Source: CAWDLX01 sp046728155 (GTDB taxonomy: Bacteria > Actinomycetota > Actinomycetes > Mycobacteriales > Micromonosporaceae). From it: a stretch of DNA of 23,919 nt. The stretch's first letter is position 1; each line of letters starts with the position of its first letter. The notes beneath the pieces were generated by a model, which was not told the origin of the DNA, searched no databases, and saw only the letters and a program-made list of their open reading frames with translations. The DNA is taken from assembly GCA_046728155.1 (NCBI GenBank), contig JBKPDY010000009.1, positions 1 through 23,919 on the forward strand. The letters are read 5' to 3'. The translations under genes and the position numbers were made by a program. Positions 21,018 to 23,919 of this stretch are shown here, piece by piece.

Positions 21018-22402
21018 CCGGGTACAGGATCGAGCGCGACACGATGGGCGAGGTGCAGGTTCCTGTCGACGCACTCTGGCGGGCACAGACCCAGCGTGCG
21101 GTCGAGAACTTTCCGATCTCCGGTCGCGGCCTGGAGCCGCTCCAGATCCGGGCGCTAGGCCTGATCAAAGCGGCAGCGGCGGCCGTCAACGCCGAGATGG
21201 GAGTGCTCGACCCCGACCTGGCCGCAGCGATCGAATCGGCGGCCACCGAGGTAGCGGCCGGGGCGCATGACTTGCAATTTCCTATCGACACGTTTCAGAC
21301 GGGCTCCGGGACATCGTCGAACATGAACGCCAATGAGGTCATCGCGACGCTCGCGAGCCATCGGCTGGACGGGCGTTCGGTGCACCCCAATGACCACGTC
21401 AACGCCTCGCAGTCGTCCAACGACGTCTTCCCGTCCTCGATCCACCTGGCGGCCACCGAGGCGGTCAGCGGCGACCTGATCCCCGCCCTCGCCCACCTGG
21501 CGTCCACATTGGACGAGAAGGCTCGTGAGTTCGACGGCGTCGTCAAGGCCGGACGTACCCACCTCATGGACGCAACCCCGGTCACGCTCGGCCAGGAGTT
21601 CCACGGGTACGCCGCCCAGATGCGCTACGGCGGGGAGCGGTTACTCGACAGCCGGTCGCGCCTCGCCGAGCTGCCGCTGGGCGGCACAGCGGTCGGCACC
21701 GGCATCAACATGCCGCCTGGCTTCGCGGCAAAGGTGATCGAAAGGCTGCGCGGCGAGACCGGGTTGCCGCTGACCGAGGCGCGCGACCACTTCGAGGCGC
21801 AGGGTGCCCGGGACGGATTGGTCGAGACGAGCGGCCAGTTGCGGACCGTTGCGGTCGGGCTCTACAAGATTGCCAACGACATCAGATGGATGGGCTCGGG
21901 CCCGCGGGCCGGTCTACGCGAGGTTCGGATCCCCGACCTGCAACCCGGTTCGAGCATCATGCCGGGCAAGGTGAACCCGGTCGTGTGCGAGTCGGTGCGT
22001 CAGGTGTGTGCTCAGGTGATCGGCAACGACGCGGCGGTGGCGTTCGCCGGCTCGCAGGGCGACTTCGAGCTCAACGTGATGCTGCCGGTGATGGCACGCA
22101 ACCTGCTGGAATCGATCCGGCTCCTCGCCGCGGCGGCCCGCTTGCTGGCCGACCGGTGCGTGGTGGACCTGCAGGCCAATGTGGACATCGCCCGCGCGTA
22201 CGCCGAGAGCTCCCCGTCAATCGTGACTCCGCTCAACCGGTACCTCGGGTACGACGAGGCCGCCGCCGTCGCGAAGCAGGCACTCGCCGAGGGGAAGACG
22301 ATCCGCGAGGTCGTGATCGAGCGCGGCCACATCGCGGCCGGGCGGGTCTCCGGGGCGCAGCTCGACGAGGCGCTCGATGTGTTTCGGATGACGCGGCCCT
22401 AG
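21014..22402 (+). CDS. fumC: class II fumarate hydratase
   Basis: Iron-independent fumarase interconverting fumarate and malate in the TCA cycle; fumarate is also an end product of tyrosine breakdown. The 462-residue protein shows the family blocks TGSGTSSNMNANEV, HPNDHVNASQSSNDVFPSS and KAGRTHLMDATP, plus the signature GSSIMPGKVN at 312-321. All are intact. The GTG at 21014 gives the family N-terminus (YRIERDTMGEVQVP). Its ribosome site is weak, and a short upstream frame ends across the start, so reinitiation is possible. It converges with the dipeptidase gene with six bases between the stops. Confidence 0.97.
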   Translation: MTGYRIERDTMGEVQVPVDALWRAQTQRAVENFPISGRGLEPLQIRALGLIKAAAAAVNAEMGVLDPDLAAAIESAATEVAAGAHDLQFPIDTFQTGSGTSSNMNANEVIATLASHRLDGRSVHPNDHVNASQSSNDVFPSSIHLAATEAVSGDLIPALAHLASTLDEKAREFDGVVKAGRTHLMDATPVTLGQEFHGYAAQMRYGGERLLDSRSRLAELPLGGTAVGTGINMPPGFAAKVIERLRGETGLPLTEARDHFEAQGARDGLVETSGQLRTVAVGLYKIANDIRWMGSGPRAGLREVRIPDLQPGSSIMPGKVNPVVCESVRQVCAQVIGNDAAVAFAGSQGDFELNVMLPVMARNLLESIRLLAAAARLLADRCVVDLQANVDIARAYAESSPSIVTPLNRYLGYDEAAAVAKQALAEGKTIREVVIERGHIAAGRVSGAQLDEALDVFRMTRP

Positions 22403-22408
22403 TGGTGA

Positions 22409-23605
22409 CTAATCCCGTCCGGCTCCATCGAGTCGCTCGATCGTCGCCATCGATGGTCCGCGCTCGGCCTGAGCCGCCCGCGCCGCCGCCTCGGTGTCAC
22501 GCAGCACCCGCAGCGCGTTGTGCCACGTGAGGCGGGCGATGTCGGAGTCGGACCAACCGCGGTTGGCGAGCTCCTCCAGGAGGACGGGGTAACCGTCCAC
22601 TCCTTGAAGACCGGTCGGCTGGATGATGACCCCGTCGAAGTCACCGCCCAGGCCGACATGATCCACCCCGGCCATCTCCCGGATGTGCTCGACGTGGTCA
22701 GCCACGTCGGCGACGCCGCACGGCGGGCAGGGATTATCCGCGATCCAGGCGGCCTGCCCGGCGATCCACTCCGCACTGTCCTCGGCGTGCTCAGCCAGCG
22801 CGGTTGTGGTGTATGCCTTCAGTTGGCGGGACCAGTCCCGACAGTCTTCGGTCAGGAAGCCCGGTACGAAGGTCACCATGACGATCCCGTTCGAGTCGCG
22901 GACCCTCATCAGCACGTCGTCGGGCACGTTGCGCGGATGGTCGCACAACGCCCGCGCCGACGAGTGCGAGAAGAACGCGGGCGCGGTCGAGATGTCCAAT
23001 GTGGAGTGCATCGTGGCCGTAGCGACATGGGAGAGATCGGCCATCACGCCGAGGCGGTTGCACTCTCGGACCAGCTCGCGGCCGAACGCCGACAGCCCGC
23101 CCACGGCCGGATCCTGGGTCGCGCTGTCGGCCCATGGTGTGTTCCGATTGTGGGTCAGCGTGAGGTAACGGGCCCCCAGGGCGTGCATCAACCGAAGAAT
23201 CGGCAGGGATGAGTCGATGCTGTGACCGCCCTCAACACCGATCAGCGACGCGATCCGTCCGCGGGTGCGGGCAGCCGCTACCTCGTCGGCGCTGCCGGCG
23301 AGCACGAGGTGGTCGGGGTAGCGCTGCACCATCCGTCGCACACAGTCGATCTGTTCGAGGGTCGTCCTGACGGCATCACCACCGGAGAGCTCATACGACA
23401 CGTACACCGACCAGAACTGGGCCCCGACCCCTCCTCGGCGCAGTCGCGGCAGATCCGTGTGCAGGCCCGTCCGCGACTGGTCCGCGGCGATGTCCAACGC
23501 GTCCAGATCGCCCGAGACCCGCCGGCGAAGCTCCCAAGGCAGGTCGTTGTGGCCATCGACGATGGGGGTATTCGCGAGCAGAGCGCTGATCCGGTCGTCG
23601 GTCAT
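22409..23605 (-). CDS. membrane dipeptidase family protein (peptidase M19)
   Basis: A 398-residue zinc metallohydrolase of the renal dipeptidase family, acting on dipeptides, often with D-residues. Binuclear zinc ligands are visible and fall close to the renal enzyme numbering: His19 and Asp21 (VDGHNDLPW), Glu125 (GVEGGHS), His193 (DLSHVA) and His214 (FFSHSSAR). GVDHVGLGGDFDG near the C-terminus is another family block. There is no signal peptide, so it is probably cytosolic. Starts at 23644, 23611 and 23605 are in frame; ATG 23605 lies seven bases after TAACGT and gives the expected N-terminus. A piece of this gene (23173-23261) recurs exactly at the end of the window. Confidence 0.92.
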   Translation of the reverse strand: MTDDRISALLANTPIVDGHNDLPWELRRRVSGDLDALDIAADQSRTGLHTDLPRLRRGGVGAQFWSVYVSYELSGGDAVRTTLEQIDCVRRMVQRYPDHLVLAGSADEVAAARTRGRIASLIGVEGGHSIDSSLPILRLMHALGARYLTLTHNRNTPWADSATQDPAVGGLSAFGRELVRECNRLGVMADLSHVATATMHSTLDISTAPAFFSHSSARALCDHPRNVPDDVLMRVRDSNGIVMVTFVPGFLTEDCRDWSRQLKAYTTTALAEHAEDSAEWIAGQAAWIADNPCPPCGVADVADHVEHIREMAGVDHVGLGGDFDGVIIQPTGLQGVDGYPVLLEELANRGWSDSDIARLTWHNALRVLRDTEAAARAAQAERGPSMATIERLDGAGRD

Positions 23606-23830
23606 GGTCATGACGTTAGCCGGCCTTGACCGGGCGCGGGTCACCCGGATCTTGAGTGCCGATGGCGATTGGCCGGTGGTCCTGAGATCGCCGAAACGTT
23701 GCGGAAAACGACCGTGGTCGGCGTTCTTCGCAAGGCGGCCGCGATCATGCCGCGATCATGCGGTGGGGCGCAATGGCGGAGATCAAGGATGAGACCCAGC
23801 CAACACGGGGGCGGGCCGCGACTCGGCCCC
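23606..23830. other. gap upstream of the dipeptidase gene, with repeats
   Basis: No gene is supported. On the minus strand TAACGT (23613-23618) is the likely -10 of the dipeptidase gene. At 23685-23712 lies a fourth copy of the AGATCGCYG-N12-AAACGAC repeat. CCGCGATCATG occurs twice in tandem near 23738-23760. A nine-base C-run (23827-23835) marks the join to the duplicated segment. Confidence 0.5.
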
Positions 23831-23919
23831 CCCCCAGGGCGTGCATCAACCGAAGAATCGGCAGGGATGAGTCGATGCTGTGACCGCCCTCAACACCGAT
23901 CAGCGACGCGATCCGTCCG
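23831..23919 (-). repeat. 89-bp exact duplicate of a dipeptidase gene segment
   Basis: Bases 23831-23919 are identical to 23173-23261 (offset 658) and would encode roughly residues 115-144 of the M19 dipeptidase. The duplicate begins in an expanded C-run and goes to the last base of the window. An assembly artefact at a contig end is the simplest reading; a true 658-base tandem duplication is possible. Confidence 0.9.

Noticed and set aside
1..23919. tRNA, rRNA or known riboswitch
   Set aside because: No T-loop GTTCGAATC-type segment with a matching cloverleaf and no conserved riboswitch core was recognised by eye; a covariance-model scan (tRNAscan-SE, Infernal) would settle it.

Overview
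The window reads as a high-GC actinomycete chromosome fragment, most likely from the Micromonosporaceae (Actinoplanes/Micromonospora relatives). This rests on strong GC bias, GTG/ATG starts with little or no leader, the CarD-IspD-IspF and LpqE-RadA neighbourhoods, and Lrp/HPD/HGD tyrosine catabolism genes. There is no rRNA or tRNA gene to fix the taxon. Both ends sit at poly-C runs, and the last 89 bases exactly repeat an internal piece of the last gene, so the window may be a whole draft contig with an artefactual right end.

Layout. (1) 1-1105, minus strand: 5' part of radA and an LpqE-like lipoprotein. (2) 1218-6219: a compact specialised-metabolism locus. A UbiA-family prenyltransferase (minus) is divergent from a tightly coupled plus-strand operon of an ASMT-type methyltransferase, a UbiG-like O-methyltransferase, an acyl-CoA-dehydrogenase-fold flavoprotein without a visible catalytic glutamate, and a type III polyketide synthase. 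(3) 6222-9425: a membrane protein with a CxC motif (minus), then carD, ispD and ispF (plus). In Mycobacterium tuberculosis ispF-ispD-carD stands directly back to back with lpqE-radA; here about 6 kb separates the two halves. (4) 9659-12692: a small flavin/F420 PPOX oxidoreductase, homogentisate dioxygenase divergent from a conserved protein of unknown function, and an SRPBCC protein. (5) 12870-19686: two PQQ-type beta-propeller membrane proteins flank an aromatic aminotransferase, a DUF2510-RDD membrane protein, 4-hydroxyphenylpyruvate dioxygenase and a divergent Lrp/AsnC regulator. (6) 19828-23605: a Pro/Gly/Tyr-rich membrane protein, class II fumarase and an M19 dipeptidase.

How the genes work together. 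The aminotransferase, HPD and HGD form most of a tyrosine to maleylacetoacetate route, with the Lrp/AsnC protein as likely regulator. The type III PKS, flavoprotein, two methyltransferases and UbiA enzyme form a plausible route to a prenylated, methoxylated phenolic lipid or quinol. Its isoprenoid donor would come from the MEP pathway that the neighbouring ispD and ispF serve. From memory, the alkyl-O-dihydrogeranyl-methoxyhydroquinone (agq) locus of Actinoplanes missouriensis has a similar enzyme set, so this locus may be a relative rather than wholly new.

Small-scale structure is rich. Many genes have a TANNNT box 6-8 bases before the start codon (leaderless transcripts). A TCCACWGTGGA-like near-palindrome recurs in genes and gaps. 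A degenerate intergenic repeat family appears at least four times. There are several strong hairpins at gene ends and two adjacent inverted repeats in the hmgA divergent promoter.
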